Shown: positions 53,296 through 63,335 of the stretch, piece by piece
Layout: every line of letters begins with the position of its first letter
Numbering within the stretch: position 1 is the first letter of the stretch
NCBI GenBank assembly: GCA_027600665.1
Contig: JADGJL010000005.1
Span: 124,001 to 188,000 of the forward strand
DNA length: 64,000 nucleotides
DNA from: Irineochytrium annulatum
Taxonomy: Eukaryota; Chytridiomycota; Chytridiomycetes; Chytridiales; Chytridiaceae
Reading direction: 5' to 3'
Position numbers and translations under genes: made by a program
The notes under the pieces: generated by a model
What the model saw: only the letters and a program-made list of their open reading frames with translations
Databases searched by the model: none
What the model was told of the DNA's origin: nothing

Positions 53296-55032
53296 GTGGA
53301 AGACACGCGGGGGAATATGTTGGGGAAATTGAGGTTAACGATTCGAGGCAAGTTATTGACTGGTTTTCTGGCAGTCGTAATTCTGCTGGTTTTTGTAAGT
53401 GGCTACGCATTAGTCCAGATTCATAGTATGTCTGGCAAGGCGAATGAAGTGGATCAGACCTGGATGCCGAGTGTGAGCTTACTGGGAAAGATGAATGGTG
53501 ATATTTCCGATGTAGAGCGTTTGGCTCTGGGAATCATCGTTGAACAGAACGAAGATGAGTCGGCTAAGATGAACGAAGCGCTACAGTTGCTGCTTACCAA
53601 GATTGAAGATGAGCGTAAACAGTTACAAACGTTGATTGCAAACAACGATGCAGCGCTTAAGCTCTATAATGATTTTAGTACGAATTATGATGCTTATGTA
53701 GCGAAAATGCCGGCATTTATCGAATTTGGTTTGAACAACAATTATGATGAGTCTAGTCGTTTACACACAGAGGCTTATCCGATGTGGTACACAGCAAATG
53801 ACTCTATCACCAAGTTAATTAATTTGGGCAATGAAGGATCGGATGCTGCAACAAATGAGTCTGTTTTGCTTGCGGAAAATACATTTAATGTAATTTTGGC
53901 TGTTACAATTTTTGCCTTCCTGGTTGCGATGTTCATTGCCTTCTTCATTGCAAGCATCATCTCACGTCCAATCAAAAAGATGAATGAAGCTGCCATGGCA
54001 ATAGCAAGTGGTGATCTGACAGGCGAGAAAATTGTACTGAAGAATAAGGATGAATTAGGCACGTTGGCTAATTCCTTTAATACCATGTCGGGTAATCTGC
54101 GCGAGATGATTGAATCGGTATCAATGACTTCCGAGCAGGTAGCTGCTTCATCGGAAGAGCTTCTTGCAAGTGCGGAGCAGAATACCCAAGCTTCGGAACA
54201 GATCTCCCAAACGGTAGAGGAATTGGCTGTGGGTACGTCCGATCAGGTCGATATTGTGAAGCGTTCTTCACAGGCGATGAATGAGATGGCTCTCGGGTCG
54301 GAGCAGATTGCTGAGCTTGCCCAGAGTGTATCTGTATCTGCTGTGGATGCGGCGAATCAATCTTCCGAAGGGAACATGATCATTCAGCAAGCGGTTGAAC
54401 AGATGGGTTCTGTTCGAAATTCCATTGCTTCACTTACAGAGTTGGTAACAGGGCTGGGGGAACGTTCAGCAGAGATTGGAACCATTACCGAGGTAATCAA
54501 CAACATTGCCCGGCAGACCAATCTGCTTGCACTGAATGCAGCCATTGAAGCCGCACGAGCAGGAGAGCATGGACGTGGTTTTGCTGTAGTTGCAGGAGAA
54601 GTGCGTAAGCTTGCTGAGGAATCTTCCACATCAGCCCAACGGATTACGGATCTCGTTCAGTTGATTCAGAAAGATACCGATCATGCTGTTCAGGCAGTCA
54701 AAGTGAACAGCAGTGAGACGGAAGCAGGAATCGAGATGGTTACTGCGGCAGGGCAAGCGTTCGAGCAGATCTCGGATGCGGTTAACAAAGTAGCGGGTGA
54801 AATTCAAGAAGTATCCGCTGGTTCAGAAGAAATGTCAGCGAGTACGACTGAAGTCGTAGGCTATGTAAGTCAGATCTCCAACATCGCCGGAGAGGCAGCA
54901 GGCGGGGTTCATAATGTGTCTGCCGCAACTCAACAGCAGTTGGCTTCCATGGAAGAGATCGCTTCATCCGCAGGTTCATTATCCAAAATGGCTGAAGAAC
55001 TGCAGGAGCAGATTAACAAGTTCAAAGTATAA
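53296..55032 (+). CDS. Methyl-accepting chemotaxis protein with 4HB sensor domain
   Basis: About 578 residues. First membrane helix about 18-40, a four-helix-bundle ligand domain (about 40-195, family 4HB_MCP), second helix about 200-225, HAMP ([21 protein letters not shown] onward) and a long signalling coiled coil with tip [21 protein letters not shown]. Start is uncertain: the GTG at 53296 is 8 nt after GAGGAG and is chosen; GTG 53287 and ATG 53317 are alternatives. It would report an extracellular ligand to CheA. Terminator at 55129. Confidence 0.9.
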   Translation: MEDTRGNMLGKLRLTIRGKLLTGFLAVVILLVFVSGYALVQIHSMSGKANEVDQTWMPSVSLLGKMNGDISDVERLALGIIVEQNEDESAKMNEALQLLLTKIEDERKQLQTLIANNDAALKLYNDFSTNYDAYVAKMPAFIEFGLNNNYDESSRLHTEAYPMWYTANDSITKLINLGNEGSDAATNESVLLAENTFNVILAVTIFAFLVAMFIAFFIASIISRPIKKMNEAAMAIASGDLTGEKIVLKNKDELGTLANSFNTMSGNLREMIESVSMTSEQVAASSEELLASAEQNTQASEQISQTVEELAVGTSDQVDIVKRSSQAMNEMALGSEQIAELAQSVSVSAVDAANQSSEGNMIIQQAVEQMGSVRNSIASLTELVTGLGERSAEIGTITEVINNIARQTNLLALNAAIEAARAGEHGRGFAVVAGEVRKLAEESSTSAQRITDLVQLIQKDTDHAVQAVKVNSSETEAGIEMVTAAGQAFEQISDAVNKVAGEIQEVSAGSEEMSASTTEVVGYVSQISNIAGEAAGGVHNVSAATQQQLASMEEIASSAGSLSKMAEELQEQINKFKV

Positions 55033-55128
55033 TCATTAAGATGTTTGGATACCTAAGGGTAGAAGAATATACAGACGGAATGGTCAGAATGCCATTTAAT
55101 TTGTGGTATTGATTATAGCAAGGGCGAG

Positions 55129-55174
55129 AAGCTGTTTCTCTAACGCGTATATGGGTTAGAGAAACAGCTTTTTT
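55129..55174 (+). terminator. Strong terminator after chemoreceptor gene
   Basis: 16-bp perfect stem AAGCTGTTTCTCTAAC / GTTAGAGAAACAGCTT with 10-nt loop, then T5. Confidence 0.93.
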
Positions 55175-55365
55175 GTCGTTTGACGCAGACTAGGTCACAA
55201 CAATGTTATTTCAGAAGTCACCAACGCTTATATAGCTAGTAAAACAAACGGCTATAATGGTAATTAATGGTGGAACTTACACTCAAATACACCATGGAGA
55301 GGAGCGATATAAACTTGCAGTCCAGAGTAATGCATAAGGAATATTCATGAAGAGGAGATGAATAG
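55175..55365. promoter_or_regulatory. Leader region of the cellulase genes
   Basis: Gap before the GH9 gene. It must hold its promoter; I find no confident -35/-10 pair and no catabolite-repression (cre) box. GAGGAG at 55352-55357 is the ribosome site. Confidence 0.4.
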
Positions 55366-58365
55366 TTGAACATGAAGGGGAGCTGGTGGAGACGAGTCGC
55401 CATGATCGCGTTATCGGCAGGATTATTGGCAGGGAGTTTCTCGATGAACACAGGACTTCGTAAGGCGGATGCGGCCGCCGGAGATCAGAACTATGCTGAA
55501 GCACTGCAAAAAGCCATTTACTTCTATGAAGCCCAGCGTTCGGGGCCATTACCAGCAAATAATCGGGTCGAATGGCGTGGTAATTCAGGCATGCAGGATG
55601 GGTCTGATGTAGGCGTCGATCTGACCGGAGGGTGGTATGATGCCGGGGATCATGTGAAATTCGGCTTTCCGATGGCTGCTTCCGCTACGATGCTCGCTTG
55701 GTCTGTCGTGGAATACGGCGACGGATATGAACAGGCAGGACAACTGGAGGAGATCAAGGATAATATCCGATGGGCGACCGACTATTTTATGAAAGCGCAT
55801 ACCAAACCAAATGAATTATGGGGACAAGTCGGAGCAGGTAATACGGATCATGCCTGGTGGGGACCGGCAGAGGTCATGCAGATGAACCGTCCTTCGTTCA
55901 AGATTGATACTACCTGCCCAGGCAGTGATCTGGCGGCAGAAACAGCGGCAGCACTGGCAGCGTCGTCGATTGTATTTGCAGATGATGACCCGGCATACTC
56001 GGCCAGATTGCTCCAACATGCCAAAGAGCTGTACAACTTTGCAGATACGTATCGTGGGGAATACACCGATTGTATCACGGATGCCGCAGCGTTCTATAAC
56101 TCGTGGACAGGATACGAAGACGAGCTGGCATGGGGTGGAGCATGGTTATATTTAGCCACTAATGATAGCGCTTACTTGTCCAAAGCCATTGCAGCTACGG
56201 ACCGTTGGTCTTCTAGCGGAGGCTCAGCCAATTGGCCGTATACCTGGACACAAGGTTGGGACAGTAAACATTATGGTGCCCAGATCCTGCTTGCCCGGAT
56301 TACGTCCAACTTGAACATGCCGGAGGCGACGAGATTTATTCAGTCGACAGAACGCAACCTGGATTACTGGACAGTTGGAGTTAATGGGACACGAGTCAAG
56401 TATACGCCAGGAGGTCTTGCGTGGCTGGATCAATGGGGCTCGCTCCGTTATGCAGCGAATGCAGCCTTTATTTCTTTCGTATACTCCGACTGGGTCAGTG
56501 ATCCTGTGAAAAAATCAAGATATCAGGATTTCGCCGTCTCGCAGATGAATTATATTCTGGGTGATAACCCGCGTCAGAGCAGTTATGTGGTCGGATACGG
56601 GCAAAATGCACCCCAACATCCGCATCATCGAACCGCTCACAGTTCGTGGCTGAATAACGAGGATATCCCGGCTAACCATCGCCACATTCTGTATGGTGCC
56701 ATGGTCGGCGGACCGGATGCATCAGATGGATATACCGATGATATCGGAGATTATGTGAGCAATGAGGTGGCAACTGATTACAATGCCGGTTTTACTGGTG
56801 CACTGGCAAAGATGAATCTATTGTTTGGTCAGAATCATCAACCTCTTGCGAATTTCCCTGCACCTGAGGTCAAGGGTGAGGAGTTCTTTGTGGAAGCTGC
56901 CATCAAATCATCCGGTTCCAATTATACGGAAATCCAGGCACAGCTTAATAATCGTTCCGCTTGGCCTGCCCGAATGGGAGATCAACTTTCTTTTAAATAT
57001 TTCCTGGATTTGAGTGAAGTGTATGCTGCTGGACGTACTGTATCGGACGTTCATGTGACCACCTCCTATACGGAGGGAGCGACGGTATCCCAACCGGTTG
57101 TGGTGAATGCAGCCCAGCATATCTATGCGATTACGGCGAACTTTGGTAATACGAAGATCTATCCCGGTGGGGAAGGGAATTATCGCAAAGAAGTACAGTT
57201 CCGCATTACAGGCCCACAGGGCGCATGGAATGCAAACAATGACCATTCGTTCCAGTCGCTGACCACAGGCAATCCTGTGAAGAGCATCTACCTTCCAGTC
57301 TATGATGCCGGAGTGAAGGTGTACGGACAGGAGCCTGGTGTGGCACCAGTTACGGTTCCAAGCGCACCTGCTAGCGTGCAGGCTGTGGCGGGAAGCAGTC
57401 AGGTTAACCTGACCTGGACAGCTGGTTCCGGGGCTGAATCGTATACGGTGAAGCGTTCCGAGGTAAGTGGAGGGCCATATACCACTGTCGCGACGGGTGT
57501 GAATGGATTGACCTATACGAACACGGGGCTGACGAATGGAACCACTTATTATTATGTAGTGACTGCCGTGAATTCAGCAGGGGAATCATCGGGTTCTATG
57601 CAGGTGTCGGCTACGCCGCAAGCAGCTTCAACAGTGCCGGGAGCACTGACTTTAAGTGGGACGGCTGGCAATGCACAGTCGGTCCTGACCTGGACAGCAG
57701 CTTCGGGCGCTACCAGCTATAAGGTACAACGTTCGATGGCAGGAGGAACATACGCGGATGTGGCAACCGGATTGTCCATATTGACTTACACGGATACGAC
57801 TGCGCTGAATGGCACCACGTACAATTACCGGATTGCAGCCATGAATGCGAACGGGCAGACGCTGTCCAATGTCCTGGCACTGACGCCTTCTGCACCTCCG
57901 GTGACGACGGATACACTCGAAGTGCAGTACCGCAGTGGAGGGTCCGGGAATTCAAGCAATGCGGTGACCCCGCAGTTCAATGTGAAAAATACCGGCACAC
58001 AGGCAATCGATCTTAGTACAGTGAAGATCCGATATTATTTTACCAAGGATGGTACCGATGATATGACGTTCTGGTGTGATTATGCCCAGATGGGTACGGC
58101 CAATGTTGAAGGAACATTTGTCGCGGTGAATCCGGCGAAGGGTACAGCTGATACGTATCTGGAGATCAGCTTCAAGTCCGGAGCAGGCAGTTTGGCCGCT
58201 GGAGCAGAGACCGGCGTGATCCAGACACGCTTTTCCAAAAATAACTGGAGCAATTTCGATCAAAGTAATGACTATTCCTATGATGCCTCCAAGACGGCTT
58301 TTGCCGCATGGAACAAGGTAACCGCGTATCAGGGAACCAACAAAGTATGGGGCTTGGAGCCGTAA
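55366..58365 (+). CDS. GH9 processive endoglucanase (GH9-CBM3c-Fn3-Fn3-CBM3)
   Basis: 999 residues, secreted. Signal peptide 1-37 (ends KADA-AA). GH9 catalytic domain about 40-485: GGWYDAGDHVKFG at about 88-100 with the Asp pair (D-A-G-D) of base/nucleophile, and N-E467-V-A-T-DYNAGF with the catalytic acid. A CBM3c (about 500-655) is fused as in processive E4-type enzymes, then two Fn3 domains (about 662-750 and 754-845) and a C-terminal CBM3 (about 848-999, WCDYAQMG, FSKNNWSNFDQSNDYSYD) that binds crystalline cellulose. Start TTG 55366 is 8 nt after GAGGAG; the ATG at 55372 is possible. It precedes GH48; no terminator is seen between them. Confidence 0.95.
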   Translation: MNMKGSWWRRVAMIALSAGLLAGSFSMNTGLRKADAAAGDQNYAEALQKAIYFYEAQRSGPLPANNRVEWRGNSGMQDGSDVGVDLTGGWYDAGDHVKFGFPMAASATMLAWSVVEYGDGYEQAGQLEEIKDNIRWATDYFMKAHTKPNELWGQVGAGNTDHAWWGPAEVMQMNRPSFKIDTTCPGSDLAAETAAALAASSIVFADDDPAYSARLLQHAKELYNFADTYRGEYTDCITDAAAFYNSWTGYEDELAWGGAWLYLATNDSAYLSKAIAATDRWSSSGGSANWPYTWTQGWDSKHYGAQILLARITSNLNMPEATRFIQSTERNLDYWTVGVNGTRVKYTPGGLAWLDQWGSLRYAANAAFISFVYSDWVSDPVKKSRYQDFAVSQMNYILGDNPRQSSYVVGYGQNAPQHPHHRTAHSSWLNNEDIPANHRHILYGAMVGGPDASDGYTDDIGDYVSNEVATDYNAGFTGALAKMNLLFGQNHQPLANFPAPEVKGEEFFVEAAIKSSGSNYTEIQAQLNNRSAWPARMGDQLSFKYFLDLSEVYAAGRTVSDVHVTTSYTEGATVSQPVVVNAAQHIYAITANFGNTKIYPGGEGNYRKEVQFRITGPQGAWNANNDHSFQSLTTGNPVKSIYLPVYDAGVKVYGQEPGVAPVTVPSAPASVQAVAGSSQVNLTWTAGSGAESYTVKRSEVSGGPYTTVATGVNGLTYTNTGLTNGTTYYYVVTAVNSAGESSGSMQVSATPQAASTVPGALTLSGTAGNAQSVLTWTAASGATSYKVQRSMAGGTYADVATGLSILTYTDTTALNGTTYNYRIAAMNANGQTLSNVLALTPSAPPVTTDTLEVQYRSGGSGNSSNAVTPQFNVKNTGTQAIDLSTVKIRYYFTKDGTDDMTFWCDYAQMGTANVEGTFVAVNPAKGTADTYLEISFKSGAGSLAAGAETGVIQTRFSKNNWSNFDQSNDYSYDASKTAFAAWNKVTAYQGTNKVWGLEP

Positions 58366-58424
58366 CTGGCTGAATGTCATAAGTCGAAGAGCAGCATGGG
58401 CAGACCAACAGCACTTATAGAGGA

Positions 58425-58632
58425 TGTTCAAAAAGTTCGCTTTTGATTACGAAGGATGCCTGGTGGCATCATCAGCATCGAATATGGAATTCAGCCGAAA
58501 TAAGTGGGAGGCTTACGAAGAATGTTTCCTTGGGAAACATTGTGGTCGCTCACGTAGTTTTCCCTACGCTGCGCTACGCCATTTCTAGCTTCATCCCATC
58601 TTCTCGGTACTGAAAACCACTCTTTTTGAACA
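58425..58632. repeat. About 208-bp non-coding element with inverted ends
   Basis: Ends TGTTCAAAAAG (58425-58435) and CTTTTTGAACA (58622-58632) are perfect 11-bp inverted repeats. Inside, AATGTTTCC-TTG-GGAAACATT (58523-58543) is a perfect hairpin, and GTAG-TTTTCCCTAC and CGTAGGG/TACGCTGCG can pair. It fills the gap between the GH9 and GH48 genes. No ORF. It looks like a MITE or a structured intergenic repeat. Confidence 0.7.
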
Positions 58633-58670
58633 CGCATTTATATTCCACTATTCCAGGGAGGTATATATCA

Positions 58671-61600
58671 ATGTTGAAATCAGCTGCGAAAAAAAGTTTA
58701 ACAGCCATGCTGGCGGGTACTGTCATGTTGACCGGATACACCGGACTGTGGGCAGGGCCGCAAACGGCACACGCCGCAGATCAGGCCATCGAGATTCAGT
58801 CCGACAGCATCAATGAAGCCCGGTTTTTGCAATTGTATGAACAGTTGAAAGATCCGGCAAACGGATATTTCTCGCCAGAGGGTCTACCTTATCATTCCAT
58901 TGAGACCCTGCTGAGTGAGGCCCCGGATTATGGTCATATGACGACGTCCGAGGCATACAGTTACTGGCTATGGCTAGAGACCATGTATGGTCACTATACG
59001 GGAGACTGGTCCCAACTGGAAGCAGCATGGGACAGTATGGAAAAATTTATTATCCCGGTCAACGAAGGTGACGGCAAGGAAGAGCAGCCTACGATGAGCT
59101 CATACAACCCGAACAGCCCTGCTACGTATGCAGGGGAAAAACCATTCCCGGATCAATATCCATCGCAACTTAATGGGCAGTATGCAGCGGGTAAAGACCC
59201 GATTGATGCTGAACTGAAGGCGACCTATGGTGACAATCAGACTTATCTCATGCACTGGCTGGTGGATGTGGATAACTGGTATGGATACGGTAACCTGTTG
59301 AATCCATCCCATACGGCTACCTATGTGAACACATTCCAGCGTGGGGAGCAGGAATCTGTGTGGGAAGCGATTCCGCATCCATCCCAGGATGATAAATCCT
59401 TTGGTAAGGCAAACGAAGGCTTCATGAGCTTGTTCACAAAGGAAAATCAGACGCCGTCAGCGCAATGGCGTTACACCAACGCAACGGATGCCGATGCACG
59501 TGCTGTTCAGGTTCTGTATTGGGCGAAGGAGATGGGATACAACAACCCGGAATATCTGGATAAAGCGAAGAAGATGGGCGACTACCTGCGCTATGGCATG
59601 TATGATAAATACTTCCAGAAAATTGGAAGTGCTAAGAACGGTACACCGACGCCGGGTACAGGTAAAGATTCCAACATGTATCTCATGGCTTGGTATACGT
59701 CATGGGGCGGTGGTTTGGGTCAAGGTGGGGATTGGGCTTGGCGCATTGGAGCGAGTCACACCCATCAGGCTTATCAAAACCCGGTTGCAGCCTATGCCTT
59801 GTCTGACCCGGCTGGCGGCCTGATTCCTGAATCAGCAACAGCGAAGGCAGATTGGAATGCCACGCTCAAACGTCAGCTGGAATTCTACACATGGCTGCAA
59901 TCCCATGAAGGAGCCATTGGCGGGGGAGCAACCAACAGTATCGGTGGTTCCTATGCGGCCTATCCGGCAGGAATTAGTACCTTCTATGACATGGCCTATC
60001 AAGAAGCACCCGTGTATCGTGACCCGGATTCCAACACATGGTTTGGATTCCAGGCATGGCCGCTGGAGCGTGTAGCCGAGATGTATTATATTCTTGCCGA
60101 GAGCGGTGATCTGTCCTCTGAGAACTTCCAAATGGCCAAGAAAGTGATCACGAAGTGGATTGACTGGTCCAAGGACTATGTATTTGTAGGTGAGCGTCCG
60201 GTGACGGATGCGCAAGGCTACTATCTGAATGCGGCAGGACAGCGCATTTTGGGTGGAACCAATGTTCAGGTAGCGACAACACCGGCTCCGGGAGAGTTCT
60301 GGATTCCGGGTGGTCAGGAATGGCAGGGTCAACCGGACAAATGGAACGGCTTCAGTTCGTTTACGGAAAATCCGAACTTCCGTGTAACGACCAAAGATCC
60401 CGTGCAGGACACAGGAGTTCTGGGAAGTTACGTTAAAGCACTGACCTTCTTCGCGGCAGGGACACAGGCGGAGAACGGCACACTTAGTGTGAAAGGTCAA
60501 GAAGCCAAGGATCTGGCGGAAGCTCTGTTGGATACTGCTTGGGATTACAATGATGGTGTGGGTATCGTTACCGAAGAAGAGCGTAAAGACTACTTCCGCT
60601 TCTTTGCCAAAGAGATCTATATCCCGGCCAACTGGTCCGGAACCTTTGGTCAAGGCAATACGATTCCAGGTACAGCAGGTGTACCTTCCGATCCAGCGAA
60701 AGGCGGCAATGGCGTATATATTGGATACTCCGACCTGCGCCCGGCCATCAAGCAAGATCCGGCATGGGCTTACCTGGATAACCTGTACAAAACGTCGTAT
60801 AACCCGACCACGAAGCAGTGGGAGAACGGAGCACCTACCTTTACGTATCACCGCTTCTGGTCACAGGTGGATATGGCCACAGCTTATGGAGAGTATGATC
60901 GACTCCTTGGAGATTCCGATAGTCCGGGAGTGGAAGTGCCCGGTGCCCCTGCTGGCGTAACAGCAACCGGAGGAAGCGAGCAGGTGGTTCTGAATTGGAA
61001 CGCAGCCGCTGGTGCAGCCTCGTATACTGTGAAACGTGCAGAAGTGAACGGTGGTCCTTATACGTCTGTAGCAACAGGGGTCACAGGATCAACATTCACG
61101 GATACGGGCTTGACCAACGGTACAACGTATTATTATGTCATCACTGCGGTGAATGCCGCAGGTGAGTCTGCACCGTCGACACAGGCATCTGCAACACCAC
61201 TCGCAGGTGTCGTTGTGCCAGGCGCATTCAACCTTACTGGAACGGCTGGGAATGCCCAGGCGGTACTGACATGGACAGCATCGACTGGAGCAACAAGTTA
61301 TAAGGTACAGCGTTCGGTAGGCAACGGGGCGTATGCTGATCTGGCAACGGGATTGACTGCACTGACGTATACCGATGCTACAGCGGTGAATGGTACGGCA
61401 TATAATTACCGAATCGTAGCCGTGAATACGAGTGGTCAGACGAATTCGAATGTCTTGGTATTGACCCCATTAGCCCCTCCGGTCACAACGGGAGCACTTG
61501 AAGTACAATATCGCAATGGTGGTTCAGGAACTTCAGGCAATGCGATCACTCCACAGTTCAATGTGAAGAATACAGGTACAACTGCTGTGGACTTGAGCAA

Positions 61601-61946
61601 AGTGAAGCTCCGGTATTATTTCACGAAGGATAGTGCGGCTGATCTGAGTTTCTGGTGTGATTATGCCCAGATTGGAAGCAGTAACGTGGAAGGACATTTT
61701 GTTTCGATCGATCCGGCCAAGGGCACGGCAGATACCTATCTGGAGATTGGATTCAAATCGGGTGCGGGCAGTTTGGCAGCGGGTGCCGAGACCGGAATTA
61801 TCCAGGTGCGCTTCTCGAAAAACAACTGGACGAATTTTGATCTAACGAATGATTATTCCTTTGATTCCACCCAAACGGCCTTCAGTGCTTGGACGAAAGT
61901 GACAGCTTATCAGGACGGCGCGAAGGTATGGGGAATTGAACCTTAA
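58671..61946 (+). CDS. GH48 reducing-end cellobiohydrolase (GH48-Fn3-Fn3-CBM3)
   Basis: 1091 residues, secreted. Signal peptide about 1-36 (ends TAHA-AD). GH48 domain about 37-745, an inverting processive exoglucanase acting from the reducing end; family segments include DYGHMTTSEAYSYWLWLE, WYTSWGGGLGQGGDWAWRIG and FGFQAWPLERVAEMYYI. Two Fn3 domains (about 752-840 and 843-935) and a CBM3 (about 940-1091, WCDYAQIG, FSKNNWTNFDLTNDYSFD) follow, closely like the GH9 tail. ATG 58671 has AGGGAGGT 9 nt upstream; the in-frame codon at 58626 lies in the repeat element. GH9 and GH48 enzymes act synergistically on crystalline cellulose. Confidence 0.95.
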   Translation: MLKSAAKKSLTAMLAGTVMLTGYTGLWAGPQTAHAADQAIEIQSDSINEARFLQLYEQLKDPANGYFSPEGLPYHSIETLLSEAPDYGHMTTSEAYSYWLWLETMYGHYTGDWSQLEAAWDSMEKFIIPVNEGDGKEEQPTMSSYNPNSPATYAGEKPFPDQYPSQLNGQYAAGKDPIDAELKATYGDNQTYLMHWLVDVDNWYGYGNLLNPSHTATYVNTFQRGEQESVWEAIPHPSQDDKSFGKANEGFMSLFTKENQTPSAQWRYTNATDADARAVQVLYWAKEMGYNNPEYLDKAKKMGDYLRYGMYDKYFQKIGSAKNGTPTPGTGKDSNMYLMAWYTSWGGGLGQGGDWAWRIGASHTHQAYQNPVAAYALSDPAGGLIPESATAKADWNATLKRQLEFYTWLQSHEGAIGGGATNSIGGSYAAYPAGISTFYDMAYQEAPVYRDPDSNTWFGFQAWPLERVAEMYYILAESGDLSSENFQMAKKVITKWIDWSKDYVFVGERPVTDAQGYYLNAAGQRILGGTNVQVATTPAPGEFWIPGGQEWQGQPDKWNGFSSFTENPNFRVTTKDPVQDTGVLGSYVKALTFFAAGTQAENGTLSVKGQEAKDLAEALLDTAWDYNDGVGIVTEEERKDYFRFFAKEIYIPANWSGTFGQGNTIPGTAGVPSDPAKGGNGVYIGYSDLRPAIKQDPAWAYLDNLYKTSYNPTTKQWENGAPTFTYHRFWSQVDMATAYGEYDRLLGDSDSPGVEVPGAPAGVTATGGSEQVVLNWNAAAGAASYTVKRAEVNGGPYTSVATGVTGSTFTDTGLTNGTTYYYVITAVNAAGESAPSTQASATPLAGVVVPGAFNLTGTAGNAQAVLTWTASTGATSYKVQRSVGNGAYADLATGLTALTYTDATAVNGTAYNYRIVAVNTSGQTNSNVLVLTPLAPPVTTGALEVQYRNGGSGTSGNAITPQFNVKNTGTTAVDLSKVKLRYYFTKDSAADLSFWCDYAQIGSSNVEGHFVSIDPAKGTADTYLEIGFKSGAGSLAAGAETGIIQVRFSKNNWTNFDLTNDYSFDSTQTAFSAWTKVTAYQDGAKVWGIEP

Positions 61947-62004
61947 TCAATAAACAGCTACTTAACCAGTAGTAGGATCATTAAGGACACGAGAAATACA
62001 GATT

Positions 62005-62039
62005 AAGCTGGGGAGAAATCCCTGGCTTTTTCTTTTTTT
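62005..62039 (+). terminator. Terminator after GH48 gene
   Basis: AAGCTGGGGA-GAAA-TCCCTGGCTT hairpin (10 bp, two wobbles) followed by TTTC and T7. Confidence 0.88.
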
Positions 62040-62231
62040 ATAATAAACCTTCAAATGGGTAACGGTAATTAGAAATTGAACCATAGTAATGTTTACCATA
62101 TTTGCGATTTTAAACATTAAAATATAGTTCATATGACCCATGTACTGGATGAGGATTGACCTAACTCTTTTATCGGTGAAAAATGAAGCATATCAAATAG
62201 TTACAATAATTTAACCTTTGTAAAAGAAGGA

Positions 62232-62400
62232 ATCAGCAGTGCTTTTTGCCAATAGAGGATGGACAGACCCTGTTACTTAGTGCTCAAGTGCGCCTGCATC
62301 AATACAGGACTTTTGGCTGATGAACGTTATGGATAGCCCGTTTACAATGGGGCAAGCCGGGGAGAAGCAACCCAGGTTAAAATTCTGTAACATCAGGGGG
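62232..62400 (+). promoter_or_regulatory. Structured leader of NlpC/P60 gene
   Basis: The gap of about 370 nt after the terminator can fold: ATCAG (62232) and CCAA (62249) pair with TTGG-CTGAT (62313-62321); CCTGT (62269) with ACAGG (62304); and CCGGGG with CCCAGG (about 62359-62378). Cell-wall hydrolase genes of this kind often carry c-di-AMP (ydaO/yuaA) riboswitches, but I could not match that core, so the identity is open. Confidence 0.4.
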
Positions 62401-62411
62401 AACTCGACATC

Positions 62412-63206
62412 ATGAATTGGAAGAAAACAATTATTACAGCAAGTGTCACAGCATCGATGCTGATGGGAAGTCTGACGACAGGAGCACTAACGGCACAGGT
62501 ATCGGCAGCTGCTGTTGAGAATTCACAAGTAAAAGTAATTTGGGGCGTAAACCTACGCACAACACCTTCTTCTTCTGCGAAAGTTGTTCGCTTGATCGCT
62601 AAAGGGGAGACGGTAACAGTGCTTCAGCAATCCGGTTCGGATTGGTATAAGATTAAGGATTCTGCGAATCGGACAGGCTACATATCTTCTTCATCCAAAT
62701 ACACACAAGCTGTAAGTGGCGGTACAAGCGGGTCAGGTTCAAATAGTGCCACATCGGAAACCGGCAATGCGTCTGTGGAGAAAGTTATTGCGGCGGGAAT
62801 GAAATATTGGGGTACACCGTATGAATTCGGAGCGAGTCGTAACAGCACAGCTACGTTTGACTGTTCCAGCTTTATACGTCAGGCTTTTATCGATGCACTT
62901 GGCATCAAGCTTCCAGCTGATTCTCGTAAACAGGGAGCATATGTGAAAGCTAAGGGTGCTGTTCAGACCAACTGGAAAAACCTGAAGCGCGGGGATCTGA
63001 TGTATTTCATGTCGTATAAAGGCAGTTCTGCATCATCGTATTCGGGCGTGAATAAATCCAGCGCAACCATTACGCACACAGGGATCTACCTGGGCGACGG
63101 CAAGGTATTACATACGTATTCCAACGCCGGCGGTGGTGTAACGATTAGTGATATCTCTGGCAAACATTGGGAGTACCGCTTCCTGTTTGGTGGCAGTGCG
63201 CTGTAG
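62412..63206 (+). CDS. Secreted SH3b-NlpC/P60 cell-wall endopeptidase
   Basis: 264 residues. Signal peptide (about 1-33), a bacterial SH3 domain (about 38-95: VNLRTTPSSSAKVVRLIAKG, WYKIKDSANRTGYIS) and an NlpC/P60 domain (about 120-264) with the catalytic Cys in FDCSSFIRQAF and His in THTGIYLGDGKVLHT, and a further His candidate in HTYSNAGGG. It cleaves peptide cross-links, typically D-Glu-mDAP, in peptidoglycan. ATG 62412 with AGGGGGAA upstream. The long leader suggests RNA-level control. Terminator at 63263. Confidence 0.92.
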   Translation: MNWKKTIITASVTASMLMGSLTTGALTAQVSAAAVENSQVKVIWGVNLRTTPSSSAKVVRLIAKGETVTVLQQSGSDWYKIKDSANRTGYISSSSKYTQAVSGGTSGSGSNSATSETGNASVEKVIAAGMKYWGTPYEFGASRNSTATFDCSSFIRQAFIDALGIKLPADSRKQGAYVKAKGAVQTNWKNLKRGDLMYFMSYKGSSASSYSGVNKSSATITHTGIYLGDGKVLHTYSNAGGGVTISDISGKHWEYRFLFGGSAL

Positions 63207-63262
63207 GTTAGAACAAGACTTTCTTAGAACCTCTATGATATTCTGCGGATGTTTATAGGTAT

Positions 63263-63313
63263 ACAAAACACCTTCCATTTTGCCTTTGACGGGCGAGTGG
63301 GAGGTGTTTTTGT
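63263..63313. terminator. Bidirectional terminator
   Basis: ACAAAACACCTTCC / GGGAGGTGTTTTTGT stem (one bulge) with T5 on the plus side and T tract on the minus side, between convergent genes. Confidence 0.8.
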
Positions 63314-63335
63314 GTTATCTATTGAACGGAACAAT

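Noticed and set aside
59832..60851. 339-codon minus-strand reading frame
   Set aside because: Antisense to the GH48 domain; no plausible protein features.
62232..62400. c-di-AMP (ydaO/yuaA) riboswitch call
   Set aside because: I could not find the conserved core, so only a structured leader is reported.
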